NCBI GenBank assembly: GCA_034687125.1
Contig: JAQGBZ010000018.1
Span: 310,001 to 374,000, forward strand
Direction of reading: 5' to 3'
Length of the DNA stretch: 64,000 nucleotides
Source: Neelides folsomi
Lineage: Eukaryota; Arthropoda; Collembola; Neelipleona; Neelidae
Part shown: positions 13,319-27,581 of the stretch, piece by piece
Layout: each line of letters starts with the position of its first letter
How positions within the stretch are numbered: the first letter of the stretch is position 1
The notes under the pieces: model-generated
The model's input: only the letters and a program-made list of their open reading frames with translations
Databases searched by the model: none
What the model was told of the DNA's origin: nothing
Position numbers and translations under genes: made by a program

Positions 13319-13923
13319 TTATTTTGGACTTGCAAAGACACAAGTCCAGTAATTCTTATAATCACAATTATCACAGGTATCCCAATGACAGCCAACATTG
13401 ACGAAACTCCCTAACATAATGTCTTTATGTGGCTTTGAGTTCATCCAGCCCTTCACTGCATCAGCACAATTATTTTTATTAACAATTATGATTTCTCCAA
13501 CATTTTTATGTTTATAGCCAGTGTTCGTCACTCGCTGGCCCATTTTTGGCTCTCCGGGACAATTATGTGAGAAACAATTTTTGTCGACCATATAATTCGT
13601 ATGATATTCGGCAGCTGAAGTGATCTTATGTAGAGTAGAAAAAGACTTTATTGAATAAGTCATTTAAAAAGTAATCGTAATTTGGACATTACCTGGGCAT
13701 GTCCCTTAACTGCGCTTTTCCCATTGTTTCGTCTTTGAGTATTGATTTCGGAAACGCAAGTGTTTGAATTTTTCTGACCTTGTTTAGTCATCTCTTCGTT
13801 TTCATCAAATTTATCCATTTCTGATAGCATGTCTATTTCTTCATGATCAAATTCATCTAATCCATTTGAATTGCAAGAGTAAATAAACAAACATAAAGTA
13901 AAGAATATGCCACAAAAATGCAT
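13319..13923 (-). CDS. Secreted CAP (SCP/PR-1-like) domain protein
   Basis: Two exons on the minus strand, 13923-13693 and 13645-13319, separated by a 47-bp GT-AG intron (phase 0), give 185 residues. The ATG at 13923 opens a clear signal peptide (MHFCGIFFTLCLFIYSCNSN); an in-frame ATG 69 bp upstream would put 23 polar residues before it and is less likely. An acidic segment follows. Then comes a CAP domain: INTQRRNNGKSAV resembles the family's EIN..R..HG start, AAEYHTNYM carries the cavity histidine, then NCFSHNC, VGEIIIV, and a Cys-rich end (CHWDTCDNC). CAP proteins are secreted and functionally diverse, so no specific role is claimed. The domain is short and close to the bacterial/plant-like core. 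Confidence 0.75.
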
Positions 13924-14963
13924 GTTTAGTTTATAGATAGATCGGTATGTATGTTTGTTCGGATTTAACTTGGATCCAACTCTCTGTAACAAAAGAAAGT
14001 GTTAATTAATTTTTCAATTTGCTAAATAAGTATTTATAATATGTATATGATGCCTACTTAAAGTAGTTTGAAATTTGCCAAGTTGAACTGTTAACCATTT
14101 TAACCAAAGACTTTATTTTATACTATTTTGGTCTTGGTTCATACCAAATAGCTTTGTCATTTACATCATCTGAATTATTGACTTTAGAGACTATGTATCT
14201 TAATCATATTTTATTTGACATTTATAACAATTAAAGTTAATTTTATTATTTAATAGAATTTGAAATTTCCAAGAATATGAATTATTCCAAGTAAGTACGC
14301 GCACCTTTTGTGTACTCACTTTCAGAACGAAACAATTGACAATTGCGGTTATAAAATACTAATTATGAACCCATAGTTGAACATTAGATAGATTGTATGA
14401 TTGTACAATATCTACAAAACACACCTACATATGCCTATCTGTATACCATAGCTGTATTTGCTTATTTGGCACCATACTTAAAAGGAAATGAAAGCCCTAT
14501 GTCAAGGCATTGGCAGACGAGGTCAAAACGGAAACTCGTCTATTTTGTGTTTTATTATATGGTACTTACAATTATTTATGTACATGGCATGTGTAATTGT
14601 TGATTTGTTGAGAACAGTAAACAGATCTGTGTCTTTTTAGTACCGGTATGGTATACGAAGTACCTACTTGCAGTACGAAGTATTGATGTATTGATGCAGT
14701 ATTGATGTAAAATTCTCATGCAAGTTCTCAAACAGGATTAGGATTACAGACAACAAACTAAAATCGCATTCGTGAAATCCAAAATAAAAGAGCGGTTCAT
14801 TGATATTAATTTTGGAAAAACTATAATAAACTACAATCAACTATTTAAACATTTGATCTACTGTTAATTAACGTTAACCTCGAGTTTAACAACTTTTATA
14901 TATCATATTAAGACTAAAGACATGTTTTAAGATAATATTACTTTTGAATTACTTAAACTAATC

Positions 14964-16875
14964 ATGGTTCTATTAGCAAACTTAATATCCGACTCTGTAA
15001 AAACTGTTAAATCATTCGGAAAAATAACAAAAGCATTACAGATATTGGATTCGTATAATTGCAAAATTGTAAGCCAAATAAAATACAATTTATATTATTA
15101 TAAAAGTTATTTTTTATTTTATAAATTCCATATATTAAATATTTTCTATTCCAGAGACCACACAGGTACGTTTCGTTAAATTCTGTAATTGGAAAAGCTA
15201 CAGACACGGGAAAAACCCATTGCAATGTGGGAACTCTTGGACACATTGACCATGGGAAAACAACACTTACTGCTGCAATCACAAAAGTCATGCATGATCA
15301 AAACAAAGCAAAATTTGTGCCCTATGACCAAATTGATCAAGCCCCTGAGGAAAAAGCACGGGGGATTACAATCAATATAGCCCATGTTCAGGTTTGCACA
15401 AATAAATAACTAAAATAATCAACAAATCAAATTATAACTTTAAATAACATATTACCTAATAGTATAATCTGTATAGAATTGTCTTTGATTTAATTTTTTG
15501 CTTATATTATAGTATGAATCTGATGAGAGACACTATGCACATACTGATTGTCCTGGTCATGTAGACTACATTAAGAATATGATAAGTGGAGCTTCACAAA
15601 TGGATGGAGCAATTTTAGTCATAGCGGCCGAAGATGGACAAATGCCTCAAACCGTTGAACATCTCCTTTTAGCCAAACAAGTTGGTATTGAGCATATAGG
15701 TAAATTAACTTAAAATAAAGGCATAATTTTTGATAAAAAATGTAAAAATTGTCCTTTTTTGTTTATTCCATAGTTGTTTTTATTAATAAGGCAGAAATGG
15801 TAGATAAAGATGTTCTGGAACTCGTCGAATTAGAAGTCCGAGATCTTTTAACAGACTTCGGATTTGATGGAGATAAGGCTCCTGTAATTTATGGCTCTGC
15901 TCTCAGAGCACTGAATGGTGACAAAGAGAGCGAATTTGGGGAGAAAAGCATTTTAAAATTGATCGAAGCTCTCGATACTTATGTTCCTATTCCTGTTCGA
16001 GATTTAAAATCACCTTTTCTGTTACCAATTGATAACGTCCTTACGGTTCCTGGTAGAGGTTCTGTTGGAGTTGGCACTATTAAAAGAGGAATTGTCAAGA
16101 AAGGATCAGACTGTGAAATATTAGGTATTAAAATTTTATCTATTCGCCACATACTCGCTACCTTTAATTTACAATTAATTACCTAAGGTAATTAACCTAT
16201 TACCTTACCTAAAATGCGTTGATTGTTACACTATTTATTATATGGTTGTAGGTTTTGATAACAAAATCAAATCGACTATAAGTGACATCCAAATTTTTAA
16301 ACAATCGGTTCCAAGCGCAGGTAAAATATACTTTATCCTGTATTTAATGGTAAATATGATTTTTAATATTATAAAATCTTTAATTTGAACAATATATTTT
16401 TGTATAAATATTTTAAGTTTTATTTTTTAATTTATTAGAAGCCGGAGAGAACGTCGGAGTTTTGCTAAGGGGAGTTAAGCTTCAGAGTCTTCAGAGAGGA
16501 ATGCTTGTAGCAGCTCCTGGAAGTGAAGAGATTGGAAACCGTTTCGAAGCGAAAATGTATCTTCTTACTAAAACTGAAGGCGGTCGTAATAAACCGATTT
16601 CATCCGGATATATTCAGAATCTTTACTCTCGTACTTGGTCAACCGCTATTCGAGTTGATTTGATCCCACCAATGGAAATGATGATGCCCGGAGAACATGC
16701 TAATGTTCGCTTTACGTTATATAAGAAAATGGTTCTTAACATGGGGCAACAATTTACTATTCGTGAAAATCAGTCAACAGTCGCCACTGGTGTCATAGTC
16801 AAAAGTCTTAAAAGTGTTTATATACCAGCTAAGAAAAAATTTGGAAAAGTTAATTTCACATCTGTAGATGAATAA
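14964..16875 (+). CDS. TUFM: Mitochondrial translation elongation factor Tu
   Basis: Exons 14964-15068, 15155-15391, 15513-15699, 15774-16124, 16252-16320 and 16439-16875 give 461 residues, close to the usual length of mitochondrial EF-Tu. It delivers aminoacyl-tRNA to mitoribosomes as a GTPase. The N-terminus ([20 protein letters not shown]) is a plausible mitochondrial leader. GTPase motifs in order: GHIDHGKTT (P-loop), RGITI (switch I), DCPGH (switch II), NKAE where NKxD is expected, and GSAL. Domain 2 ([13 protein letters not shown]) and domain 3 ([31 protein letters not shown]) follow. The D-to-E change in NKxD suggests a diverged paralogue. An AATAAA overlaps the stop codon. The gene ends 247 bp before the next gene on the same strand. 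Confidence 0.93.
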
Positions 16876-17122
16876 AACATGTTTTTTACTTTTACAGAAG
16901 TAATATTTTATTTGTCTCATACTATACAAATTAAGATATGTGACTAAACACTGATAAATATAACAAGAATATTTAAAATTGCTGAATGAATAAGACATTT
17001 TAAAGATTTTAAAGGACAAAAATGACAAACAAGGGAATTAAAATTATTTTAGTATAAATAATTGGTCACTTTAAAATTTAATCATCAAAAAATCAAATTA
17101 AGCATTGAATAGCGGTTAGATA

Positions 17123-19117
17123 ATGGACGTTGAAATGGAGGACGTTAGAGAAAGTTCGCAAAACTTTGATGCTGATCCACTCTACCTTTGGTTCTTCAGG
17201 GTTAAATCTGAAGGAAAAGGTTGCAAAAAAGCAACAATTAATGTCCCATTGGAGCAAACCTCATTAAATAAATTGAAGGCTTTGGCAGTCGAGCAAAGCG
17301 GAATATATTCCTCGTTGTTCGATATTGGTAATTTGATAAATGTTTAAATTAAAAATACTTTATTCATAATTCTACTTTTCTAACATTTAGTATTTGTTTA
17401 AAACTTATTTAAATAAAATCACACTGAAAATTATATTTAAAAATATAATTAATATGATTTCTTCATTAGATATACTCCACAATGGGAAGGTGCTGAAAGA
17501 AGAAAACGAAGATCAATGTTTGAGCAGTTTAAATATCAAGCCAAGATCTATTTTAAATATTATCAAGAGAGTTGACCGAGTTGAAGCTGGAAGCCAAGCG
17601 TTCATTCAAAAGAAATCTCCAGAGCAGTTGAATCAAATTGCTGTTGCTCTCAAAACGGCCTTTTTCAATTCGAATTTCATACCTACCGTCAATGTACGAA
17701 TTTAAATTAATATTTCAATTATTGCTTTCTTGTTAATTGCCAAATATAAAGAAAAGATTTAATTTAAATGATGTGTATTAAATCATTAAATTAACGAATT
17801 TCATTTTTCTTATAGAAATTGCCAGATTCTGAGATGCTTGAAAACATTTTGGCAGCATCACCGGGCTTAAGCAATGATTCGGTTGGACTTGCTCTCATTC
17901 TTGATTCGTCTTTGATTTTTGCCATTTCCGATATTGAATCACTCAAAAAGTAAAATCGTCAAAATGATTTGCATTTACTTCTTATATAAATATTATCTTA
18001 CATTAAACTTCTTTTACAGATTGAACGAATGCCGCCCATGGGTATTAGAAGCATTAAGTATGATTGCCGCTGCAGTGCACGCTGAGAAAGGGGGTCGCAT
18101 TGGAAATGCAAATTTTAACTTGGGTGACATTTTCAATGAAATGGAAGAAGAGGAAGAAGGAGAAGAACAAGCTGGAGCTTCTCAATCAGCTCTTCGGATT
18201 TCAAGGGAACAACTTTCTTCTGCCATAGGTAGTCTATAATATTATGATAAAAGTCATTGTTTGTTTCATCAATAAATATAAATATAATATCTGTCTGTAT
18301 GTATGTGCATATAAAACAAAGATATTTTTTAATTAGCCCGAGCTATGAATCTTCAGCCTAACCAAGCAGCTCCAACTCCTGGGTCTTCTACAATGGCAGA
18401 ATTTCTTGCAAATGCTGCTCGATTTCAAGCGTCCCAAGGGCAAGGTGGAGGTTCGAATTTAAATCGAACTGGACCACATCCACCTCTGAGTTCCATGACC
18501 GGAAATTCACCAGGAGCCCATCAACCACTTAATTTAAATACAAGCCAAAATGCGCCTACCGGTTTCGATTCATCTGGTCAACAAGGGCAAAGATTGACAA
18601 GCGACCTCGTAGCTCGTGCACTAAATGAAGCCATTCAAGGCCTTCCTCCCGATCAGCAAGCTTCTCAATTTGACGCTTTAAGAAGTAAGTATTTTATGAA
18701 GAGAATGGTTTATAATTTGATAAAAGCTAAATGTAAGTAAGTAGGTATACGTAATCAAATGTTTATATTTGTAATTTCATCAGAGCTATTAAATTCCAAT
18801 TTGTTCTCGAGATTAATGACATTAATAAGTATTCTATTTATAAATTAGGTCTCGCATCACAGCTCTTGGGAAGTCAACCCAATAATTCAGCATTTGCTCG
18901 AGGTATTGATCCTACGCCTACGTCTGAAACGACGAGTGGTACTTCGGCGAACGAAGAGGGAGAATTTTCTGTCCAATTGGGGCAAATGCGCCAAATGGGG
19001 ATCACTGACATGTCTTTGAGTATCATGGCTCTTCGTCTTTGTGATGGAGATGTGAACACAGCAGCCGACCTCATTCTATCTGGCTGGCAAGGAGAAGGAG
19101 CTGGAAATACTGATTAA
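17123..19117 (+). CDS. UBL7: UBL7-like ubiquitin-like/UBA adaptor protein
   Basis: Exons 17123-17327, 17470-17693, 17816-17949, 18020-18228, 18337-18684 and 18849-19117 join in phase to 462 residues. The N-terminal ubiquitin-like fold includes ILHNGKVLKEENED and ends at IKPRSILNIIKR. The middle region (MLENILAASPGLSNDSVGL, then LEALSMIAAAVHAE) matches the conserved helical block of human UBL7. A Gln/Ser/Pro-rich linker with an acidic run (EMEEEEEGEEQ) precedes a C-terminal UBA domain (LGQMRQMGITDMSLSIMAL, GDVNTAADLIL). UBL-UBA proteins bind polyubiquitin and proteasome partners, but the function of UBL7 itself is poorly defined. Ubiquilin was considered; the absence of STI1 repeats and the middle-block match favour UBL7. 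Confidence 0.85.
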
Positions 19118-19875
19118 ATTTTATTAGAACACGCGGCACAATAAACGCATGAATGTATTTGCGCATTTGTTTTGTTCTATTTAACAATTTTGAATAAAAT
19201 AAATTTGTTTGATTATCCAATTAATTACATTATATTTAAACGTTATAAATTATTAACACAATTACAATACTCTGCTAAATAATACGCATATACCTTGTTC
19301 ATTTATGGAAGCATGTAAATTATTCCTTGCTTTTTGACCATGAACATATCTAATACAAGGTTCGTTTGATTAATGAGCGGATTCATGAATGCATGCAAGA
19401 TGCAAAAGTATAAAATACATCATCCCCATACTTGCATTATATGTGTTACATATGGTACTTTTGTTATAAATATTTAAGGTGTATCGCAATTGTATGTAGA
19501 GGATAAATACATATTTAAATAGGAACAGTATTTACTGAAATAATTTGTACAGTGCAATTAAATGATTACAAACTTCCCAGTGCTTATTTCTGTTAATAAT
19601 GATGAATATCTGGTAGAATGAGTTTGATTGTAAACAACATGAAGGAGAAAAGGAAAGTTTTGATATGAAAAGAAAGGAGAAGTTGAGGAGAAAGAGAAAG
19701 CGTCGGCGTAATGATGTATAGTATATCGATCGACCCTTTAAGTGTAATTGCGACATTTCATTCCAAATAGCTGTAGCTCCATGCTTGGTCTTCCCCATTC
19801 TTCTCCTCAATTCATAGTCAGATTAATTAAGAAGATCTCATAGTTTAATCTTCATAATCTACAAAGTAATCAAAA

Positions 19876-20461
19876 ATGATTGGAGGATTTTCCTCAGCCC
19901 AAGCTGTGAAAACTCAACGGAATCTGAAAGAAGAACACAAAAAGCGAAGGCTGTGGAGAAAAAGATCTTCGGGATCGCTCAAAGGGAAAAATAAGGTCAA
20001 TTGTTTATTCCATAAAATATACACCGTCAACTTCCTGATTTCCTAATAGATATTCTTGAAATAAACTCCCAATGTAATTTCTCACTCACTCACATTCAGA
20101 TCATTATTGGATTTTATAGGGGATTGGTACAAGTGCTCTGACTCTCCTTCATGTTGGCGTAATTCTTTCTACTGTTGGGGGAATTCTTCTTCTTTCGGCC
20201 TTCTTGAGCCCAGAAAATTTTGAAAATTTGTCTGGTCCTGGGGTTGTTTGCCTTGTCATTGGCCTTGCCTTCATTATTCTTAACCTTTGTGCTGCTGGAG
20301 TTTACGTCATTTATATGAAAGCTAAAGAGGAAGTTGAATTCGAAGCTGTGGCTCCAGAAGATAGTCCTGGGTTAAAAAATGACGACGAAGTTGAAATAGA
20401 ACTTTTGGAACCAGAATTAACAACGATACAAATGGATTTCAAAGATGCTAAAGGGCCGTGA
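19876..20461 (+). CDS. Unknown two-pass membrane protein
   Basis: Exons 19876-19995 and 20120-20461 (phase 0) give 153 residues. The first exon encodes a short basic N-terminus (HKKRRLWRKRSSGSLKGKNK). The second encodes two hydrophobic helices: LHVGVILSTVGGILLLSAFL, then after a short loop (SPENFENLSGPG) VVCLVIGLAFIILNLCAAGV. An acidic tail follows (EEVEFEAVAPEDS, DDEVEIELLEPEL). A hairpin topology with both ends cytosolic is inferred from the basic N-terminus. I do not recognise the family; neurensin-like small vesicle proteins are a distant possibility only. The ATG at 19876 is the only one that makes a clean two-exon model. Confidence 0.65.
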
Positions 20462-21689
20462 TTTCATTTTTATTTAAATCTTCATTTAACTATCTTTCCA
20501 ATTTTCGAAACGCATAATATTAAGTATGTACAATAACAGTAATTGTGTACATAATATTCTTTGTGTGCTTATTACTCTATGCAGATTGTATCTTTATAAG
20601 CTTGTAAATCTTGCTTACTCAAGTCTTACCATAAACAATAATATAAAAAATATATTGTAATATATATTACAATTTGCAATCGAATCAAAGTCTATTCAGC
20701 GTTATTGCAAATTATTAAGTAATAATTTATCAAACGTTATTGAAATGTAGCATCGAAAGTCGCGATAAACTACAAGCTTTAAACAACGACGTCATAATAA
20801 TATGATATTGTGTTAGTAGATATTATAATACATAATTAAGAAATTAATTGGGGACTAGTTAAATATGGTACGTCAGTTATTACAAACAATTACATCATAT
20901 TATACAAACAAAATATACAAATTGCAAATGCCCGAGCCGTATTTATACTCGATTTAGTATTTACATTGTTAACATTGAAAATTAAAGTACAATTCTCTAC
21001 TCCAAATTTCACGAAACAAGCTTTCGACCAAAATCGACCAAGTGAATTTCGAATACTTCATTTAAATACCTTTACCACACATAAGGTATAATATTATACA
21101 TTCACGCTTGCAGTCCGTATATGCATATTATATTTATCTATAATTATATTGTACAATATCGCTTAAATTATTAATAAAAACGAAAATTGTTGTCGATTAC
21201 GTTTACTTTAAATGTTATAAATAATTGATGGTTAAAAATATAATTATTTAATAAATTGTTAAATAATATTTTATATCATATGATTGTATTAATTACGAAT
21301 TGTATTACTCACAATTAATTGTATTATAATATAGTATATCAAATAACTTTTACAATAAAAATACGAAACTTCTGTTTAAAATATTGAAAATTACCATCTT
21401 TGGCCTAATAAATCATATTAAATGAATTCCACTATAATTATTTTACTTTGATATTAGGTAACAACATGTTGGAAAATTTTAATTTCTGACAAGGATGCTT
21501 TGAAATTTGAATTATTAAACATTTCTTTTGCGTGGTATTTGACAATAAAAGAAAGCCATATAAGAAAGAGAGTAGAAATCTTACCATCTGACTAAATATT
21601 GAGACAGTGTAAAGTTGGAAGGTTGGAACTTCTTGGGGAGAAAGTTCCCATTTTAAAAGTAAATCTTGATTAAATCAAAATATTTCAAA
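20462..21689. other. AT-rich intergenic region
   Basis: Very AT-rich, with no coding frame seen. It includes a perfect 20-nt palindrome at 20654-20673 (ATTGTAATAT and its reverse complement), which is unremarkable given the base composition, and several AATAAA sites that could end the preceding transcript. It presumably also holds the promoter of SDHB, but no TATA box is convincing. Confidence 0.5.
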
Positions 21690-23116
21690 ATGCTTGCGAC
21701 TTCAAAATCTTTGGTCGCAAATGGAAAATTTGGTCTTATCAAAATTTCGGTAAGATTAAACGATTCTTTGATATAAATTCATAGTTATAATTATGTATAA
21801 TATGTATGAAATACTCTTATTGATCAAAATTGCATAACTTATTTTCACTCTTCAAATAGCAAATATAATTTTCAATTGATCAGTTATATTGAATTTATAA
21901 AAGGTTTTTCTAAATCACTATGAATAATTTTAAAGGGGAGGACGAGCGCTACTGCAGCGGCTGCGAGTTCATCCCGTGTGAAGCAGTTTGCTGTTTACAG
22001 ATTTGATCCCGAAAAGAAGGGAGACAAACCAAGGATGCAAACATACGAGGTCGATCTCAATGCATGTGGTCCTATGGTGCTCGACGCTTTGATCAAAATC
22101 AAAAATGAAATCGACCCGACACTGACCTTCCGTCGCTCTTGCCGTGAAGGAATTTGTGGCTCATGCTCTATGAACATTGGTGGAGTTAACACTCTTGCCT
22201 GTATTAGGTCTGTACTTATTTGATCGTTCAAGTGTTTATTTTCACTTATTATTTTTAAGCTAATATTATAACAGATGAATTGAATATAATAACTATAATA
22301 AGTAATATTATGATTTTAGTAAAATTGACACGAATACGACGAAGCCAGCCAAAATTTACCCATTACCTCACATGTATGTAATCAAAGATCTTGTGCCGGA
22401 TATGAACAACTTTTACTCCCAATATGCCTCTATTCAACCATGGCTTCAGAAGAATGATAATGCAAAGGCTGGAACTGTCCAGAACCTTCAGAGTGTCGAC
22501 GACCGAAAGAAACTTGTAAGGGCAATGAAACGAGTTACATATTTGTTGCTTTCTTTCTTATTCGATATACAGCCCGTTTACTCCATTTAATACTGATATT
22601 ATTTTATGCTTCAAATTGTTATTAATCATTGCTGCAGAGTTTCTCCGTTGAATTAATATGTTTACTTTTTGTAGGATGGTTTGTATGAGTGTATCTTGTG
22701 TGCATGCTGCAGCACTTCTTGTCCCTCTTACTGGTGGAATAGTGAGAAGTACTTGGGTCCTGCCACCCTGATGCAAGCCTACAGATGGATTATTGACTCT
22801 CGTGATGATAAATCTAAAGAGAGACTTGACAAGATTAGGGATCCATTTTCCGTTTACCGGTGTCATACAATCATGAACTGCACGAAGACTTGCCCAAAGG
22901 TAAATCCCTATAAATTAAAAATATCGACCTGTCATTTACATATTTGCATACATATGAAGTAAGTACATAATATTTTAGGTATGTAACAATTTCAACGAAT
23001 ACAAAAAATTTATGTTTATTTTCATTAAACAGGGTCTGAATCCAGGAAAAGCAATTTCTGAAATTAAGAAACTCTTAGCTGGAATCGCGAAAAAGGAAGA
23101 GCCTGGACTTAAGTAA
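21690..23116 (+). CDS. SDHB: Succinate dehydrogenase iron-sulfur subunit, mitochondrial
   Basis: Exons 21690-21749, 21936-22207, 22320-22515, 22675-22899 and 23033-23116 give 278 residues, matching the family length of about 280. This is the electron-transfer subunit of respiratory complex II, carrying electrons from FAD in SDHA to ubiquinone. All three cluster motifs are intact: 2Fe-2S ([19 protein letters not shown]), 4Fe-4S ([12 protein letters not shown]) and 3Fe-4S ([14 protein letters not shown]). Exon 1 encodes the start of the mitochondrial leader ([15 protein letters not shown]); a second Ala/Ser-rich stretch ([12 protein letters not shown]) opens exon 2. [16 protein letters not shown] and [16 protein letters not shown] are typical of metazoan SDHB. 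Confidence 0.97.
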
Positions 23117-24611
23117 ATGAGGTTCCCTACATATTTATTACTCAAAAGTAAATTGAATTTAATCATGTGAAAATATAGTATTCTCCGATTTATTGCTAAT
23201 TATCTATATAATCATTCTCGATACCTTTCCTTCAAATTATTGTTGTAAAATAACATTATTGTATATACCTAATTGTAGTTACATTAATAAATAATAAGAT
23301 AATTATCATTTTAATTTATTAGAAGCGCTAGTTAATCACTACTATATTTATAATTATTTAAACATGCAGTCTTGAAAAATTCTGTTAAAAATACATAATA
23401 AATAGATTATTTCAAATGGCTAAAAAGTTTATTGTCACCTTCCATTATTGGAGAATTGATAATCTACCTAATTCTAATCATGAACCTATGCCTATCTTGA
23501 ACAAGACGTGCATTAAGCAATTTTGCGCTCCATCAATCATTTATATTTTATTGTTTGAATTGCTTTGCGTGAACCCACCAAACATTCTGCGTCTTTTATT
23601 GGATCCCGATTCGCTTTTGTATTCGATTTATAAGTTATATAGTATATAAAAGTTATTATCATAGATTCTAATGCCATTGTCCTATATTATATAAAAATTA
23701 TCTTTTCTATCCAATTTTTTTCTATCTACAAATATAAATAAAAATGAAGCATCTACATATTATTTAAAGGTTTAAAGAATTGGAATGGAAGGTTAAATAG
23801 AAAAATAGAAAAACAAACTATAAAAATAAATAGGATGCTATACTGAATTGTTAAAAGCATTAAATTATAATGTAATTTAAGTGCAATGTTAATATTGTTA
23901 GTTTTATGTACCTCCCTAAAAATATTAACCTTTGAGCTAAAAGTTAATTTTGGTAATCCTAAACTAACGACAAAAATAATTCGTGTCTAGACATAAGACT
24001 AATTGCATTTACTTCTCATACGCCTTGCTCGTCCATTTACTTGTGAAATTAGACTTCTACTTACAATATTAGATTTTGAATTAGCTAAATATTCTCAAAG
24101 ACTATTCACATTATCATATTACATTGCCACGTTATTTTCTATTTGTATAAAATTTATTCATACATTGATGCATATTTAAAAAGTACTTTAATATTAGTTT
24201 TGTATTACATTGATTTACAAATTATTCAATTATCCCCTCATATTTCTCATTATAATCATCAATACTGTAATTTTTATGTTATATGAATATGGCAAAATAT
24301 ACCTACTCTGTCAATATCAGCTAATATGCAACACAATCCTGGATATACTTTTGGACGAATTGCTCTCTAGCACGATACCACGATATGATACCAATGGATG
24401 GTAGATGATTAGGTGATATGAAACAAAGTTTCGGCCGTGTAAGATGTGAAATATGGATGAATGCTGTTTGAAGTTGTAAAAGTTCCACTTGTCGTTCTCT
24501 GATTGCCGGAGCCCCGTGGATCACACCGCAACCAAGTTGAGTACTCGAATGCGGGTCAATTGTGGCCGACTCACAGCACCGAATAGAACTCGTCTTCGGA
24601 TCTGCATCATC
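23117..24611. other. AT-rich intergenic region before the cyclophilin array
   Basis: No supportable gene. An open frame at 23,416-23,649 of 77 codons has no signal, domain or splice context and is rejected. The last 150 bp are more GC-balanced and probably hold the promoter and 5' UTR of the first cyclophilin gene. Confidence 0.5.
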
Positions 24612-25847
<1,236 letters not shown>

Positions 25848-26580
25848 ATGGAGTCTTCAGCCTTGTTACATCTATAGATATATTTTACAAATTTTCTACA
25901 AGAGTTTAATATTATTCATTACCTTATTTGGCATTTACCGGTACATTCAAATAGGTCTTTAAAAATTGGATTTGTTTTTTTAAGTGATGTGTGAAGTTAA
26001 AAGATCTAAATCAATGCTCAAAAGAAATAAAATAGCCGTTTAATTCGGAAATCTCATTGATTTTTAAATGAATTGGTTCATAGTTATCATTTAATATTCT
26101 TAAAATGGTTTAAAGATCATCGTTGGCCATTACATCAATGAATTTTATTATCCTATTTTCAACTTTACTATTATTCTTCAATTCTGTCAAATCTCAACAA
26201 CCGCCAAAATACGATATTTTTAGGGTTAATTAATTTTTTCAGTAGGTTGCCCCATAACGCCCCATGAAATATTTGGTCAGTGAAGAGGTCTTGACATGAC
26301 CTTTCGACCCTCCAAATTTCAGGAGTACGAATTGATACAAACGTGACCTCTGAAATACACGTATTTCCCTATACCTAGGAATGTGCTGGTGCTCTTCACA
26401 CTCATAAGCTGAACAGCCATTGAACAAGCGATTTGCATTTTCTAAGGTTATATTCACAAGTGTATTCGATACACATCAAAAGCATTTTACAAATAAATAT
26501 TTGCAATAATTACTCGTTCTCAAGCTTTTGATATTATACTATTTGGTTTTGATCATTTTAATCCTGATATTTTCGCAATC

Positions 26581-27581
26581 ATGTGTCTTTTTGGTAAAAA
26601 AAAGGAAAATGGTAGTGACAAAGAAACTTACCGAGCTAAGCCAGGTTGCCTGCTAGCTACGGATAAGGTATCATCCACTAACAATAATTTATTCTCAACT
26701 TAATTAATCTGCATGTGAGAGCTTATAGCATACATACATAAACTCTATTTATAAATATAATGTATGTAGGTCTGGTTTGACATAAAGATTGGAAATGAAA
26801 AGATTGGGAGAATTGAAATTGGCGTGTTTCGTAATGAGGTTCCAATTACAGCTGAAAATTTTGTTGAGTTAGCGAAAAAAGATGAAGGAAAGGGATACAA
26901 AGGTGAGTTAACGTTTACTGCTTATACTTAACTATATATATTAAGTATAAATATAAATCAGTAAAAAATACTAAACAAGTTAATATATTTAGGGTCAAAA
27001 TTTCATAGAGTCATTCCAGGATTCATGATTCAAGGAGGAGATTTCACCAAAGGAAATGGAACAGGAGGTTTTCATTTTTATAAATAAAATACATAATACC
27101 ATGTATTACTTACATGTTAGTTGAATTTTGACTTTCGACAAGTTACTAAATAAAATTCCAGGCAAGAGTATTTATGGCGAAAGCTTTGCTGACGAAAATT
27201 CTGATCTGAAACATTATGGAGCTGGATGGCTTTCAATGGCAAATGCTGGAAAGGACACCAACGGTTCTCAGTTCTTTATAACTACAGCGAAGACGACGTG
27301 GCTCGATGATAAGCATGTAGTTTTTGGAAAAGTTATAAGCGGAATGGTAAATTGTTTGAAAACAATTATTTGAAAAAATTAAGAATTCATATTAAACATA
27401 TTAAAAAAATTAAAAGTATAAAAACAAACAACGTAATATCTTTTAGGAGATTGTGCGAAAGATTGAACAAACAAAAGTGGACAAGAAAGATAAGCCTCAA
27501 GCTGACGTGATGATATTCGATTGTGGTGTAGATCGGCTTCAGAAACCATTGGACGTCGAAAAAGCAGACGCAACCGAGTGA
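26581..27581 (+). CDS. Cyclophilin B-type isomerase, copy 2, without signal peptide
   Basis: Exons 26581-26667, 26770-26902, 26993-27067, 27162-27346 and 27447-27581 give 204 residues, exon for exon like copy 1. Catalytic residues are conserved: [18 protein letters not shown] and [12 protein letters not shown]. Exon 1 differs: [20 protein letters not shown] is charged and has no hydrophobic core, and the frame upstream is closed by a stop at 26,494 with no other ATG. As modelled, the enzyme would stay in the cytosol or nucleus although its catalytic part is of the secreted type. An unseen alternative first exon would change this. Confidence 0.85.

Noticed and set aside
13149-13352. Open frame on the plus strand overlapping the CAP gene
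   Set aside because: Shadow of the minus-strand CAP exon and its 3' flank.
20654-20673. Perfect 20-nt AT-only palindrome
   Set aside because: In DNA this AT-rich such palindromes are expected, and it lacks the long arms and ends of the fold-back elements.
23416-23649. 77-codon frame after SDHB
   Set aside because: No signal, domain or splice partners, and it lies in AT-rich intergenic DNA.
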